Assembly: GCA_046760705.1 (NCBI GenBank)
Contig: JBHIER010000041.1
Span: 1 to 12,510 of the forward strand
Direction of reading: 5' to 3'
Length of the DNA: 12,510 bases
Source: JBHIER01 sp046760705 [NCBI: bacterium]
Lineage (GTDB): Bacteria > JBHIER01 > G020348925
Below the pieces are notes generated by a model. It worked only from the letters and a program-made list of their open reading frames with translations, ran no database searches and was not told the DNA's origin. Each line of letters begins with the position of its first letter. The stretch's first letter is position 1. The translations under genes were made by a program, and so were the position numbers. Positions 11,932 through 12,510 of this stretch are shown one piece after another.

Positions 11932-12510
11932 ATGGGGTTTGTAAGGCGATTGAGGGATGGGTTGATCAAGACTCGGCAGGGTCTGGTGGGGCGGATCAGC
12001 GATGTGGTCACCGGGCGGGAGAGGATGGATGCCGGTCTGATCGATGAGGTGGAGAAGATCCTCATCCAGGCCGATGTGGGCGTGTCCATGACCTCCAGGA
12101 TCATCGAGAACATCCGAGAGCGCCTCCGCAGGGGAAAGCTGAGCGATCCGGAGAAAATCATACCGTTGCTCAAAGACCAGATCAGCACCATCCTCACATC
12201 GGAGTCTTTGCCCCCGAGCTCTCATCTCCCGCGGCCCACAACTTGTCCTCACGTCATCCTGATGGTCGGGGTGAACGGCACCGGGAAGACGACCACCATT
12301 GGCAAGCTGGCCTATCGATTTAGGAGCCAGGGCAAGAAGGTGCTTCTGGCGGCGGCGGACACTTTTCGCGCTGCGGCCATCGAGCAGTTGGAGATCTGGG
12401 CCGAGCGGGCTGGAGCCGATGTGGTCCGCCACCAGCCCGGGGCCGACCCAGCTTCGGTGGTCTTCGACTCCCTCAACGCAGCCCTGGCCCGCGGGATTGA
12501 CGTGCTCATC
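11932..12510 (+). CDS. ftsY: Signal recognition particle receptor FtsY (partial, 3' end outside window)
   Basis: This is the SRP receptor GTPase, which docks ribosome-SRP complexes at the membrane for co-translational insertion. The ATG at 11932 has AAAGGAG 11 bases upstream. The 193 residues visible run to the window edge with no stop. An amphipathic N-terminus ([18 protein letters not shown]) leads straight into the helical N domain, so the long acidic A domain of some proteobacteria is absent. The GTPase G1 loop GVNGTGKTT is at 113-121, followed by the [11 protein letters not shown] motif (143-153) and the ADPASVVFD segment (171-179). The G3 and G4 motifs lie beyond the window. The gene usually follows smc directly in many bacteria; here it is displaced by the accessory region. 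Confidence 0.95.
   Translation, partial: MGFVRRLRDGLIKTRQGLVGRISDVVTGRERMDAGLIDEVEKILIQADVGVSMTSRIIENIRERLRRGKLSDPEKIIPLLKDQISTILTSESLPPSSHLPRPTTCPHVILMVGVNGTGKTTTIGKLAYRFRSQGKKVLLAAADTFRAAAIEQLEIWAERAGADVVRHQPGADPASVVFDSLNAALARGIDVLI

Noticed and set aside
11818-12432. Minus-strand open frame opposite ftsY
   Set aside because: The plus strand encodes unmistakable FtsY GTPase motifs over the same interval.

Overview
The window looks like a chromosomal segment of an uncultured Gram-negative bacterium, probably from the FCB-superphylum candidate divisions (KSB1/Zixibacteria/WOR-3-like). The reasons are an outer-membrane PorV/PorQ-type barrel, two predicted lipoproteins for peptidoglycan-synthase control, canonical sigma-70 promoters and a moderately GC-rich backbone. 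The phylum is inferred; there is no rRNA gene to confirm it.

Layout. (1) 95-1774: a succinate dehydrogenase/fumarate reductase-type flavoprotein that lacks the covalent-FAD histidine and has a short C-terminus. Its leader carries a 7-bp tandem repeat. (2) 1929-4049: a near-consensus promoter drives a two-gene operon, lpoB and a COG3014-type protein, both predicted to be exported to the envelope and to act on peptidoglycan synthesis. (3) 4299-4865: the biotin transporter component BioY, convergent with a PorV-like outer-membrane protein (4963-5922, minus strand), with a palindrome between them. (4) From 5990 divergent promoters serve the porV-like gene (minus) and smc (plus, 6193-9756, chromosome condensation). 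(5) 11932 to the end: ftsY, the signal recognition particle receptor, cut by the window edge.

smc and ftsY are adjacent in many bacteria. Here about 2.2 kb separates them (9757-11931). Most of it is visibly AT-rich and full of small, damaged accessory genes: a retropepsin-like protease broken by one frameshift at a C run, a PIN-domain protein with an altered first active-site motif, an intact MntA-type nucleotidyltransferase antitoxin, and what appears to be an internally deleted remnant of its HEPN toxin partner. Two related imperfect palindromes at 10359-10446 and about 11361-11450 carry R''/R' boxes like integron attC sites. The simplest reading is a small, decaying gene-cassette cluster without a visible integrase.

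Between the second palindrome and ftsY is a stretch with no convincing protein. It has a TATAAT box at 11512, a long hairpin starting at the predicted transcription start, two interlocked perfect inverted repeats (pseudoknot topology) and a hairpin-plus-T7 terminator at 11724-11745. I propose an undescribed structured RNA of about 220 nt here. It is the most unusual signal in the window. A GC-rich dispersed-type repeat then leads into ftsY.
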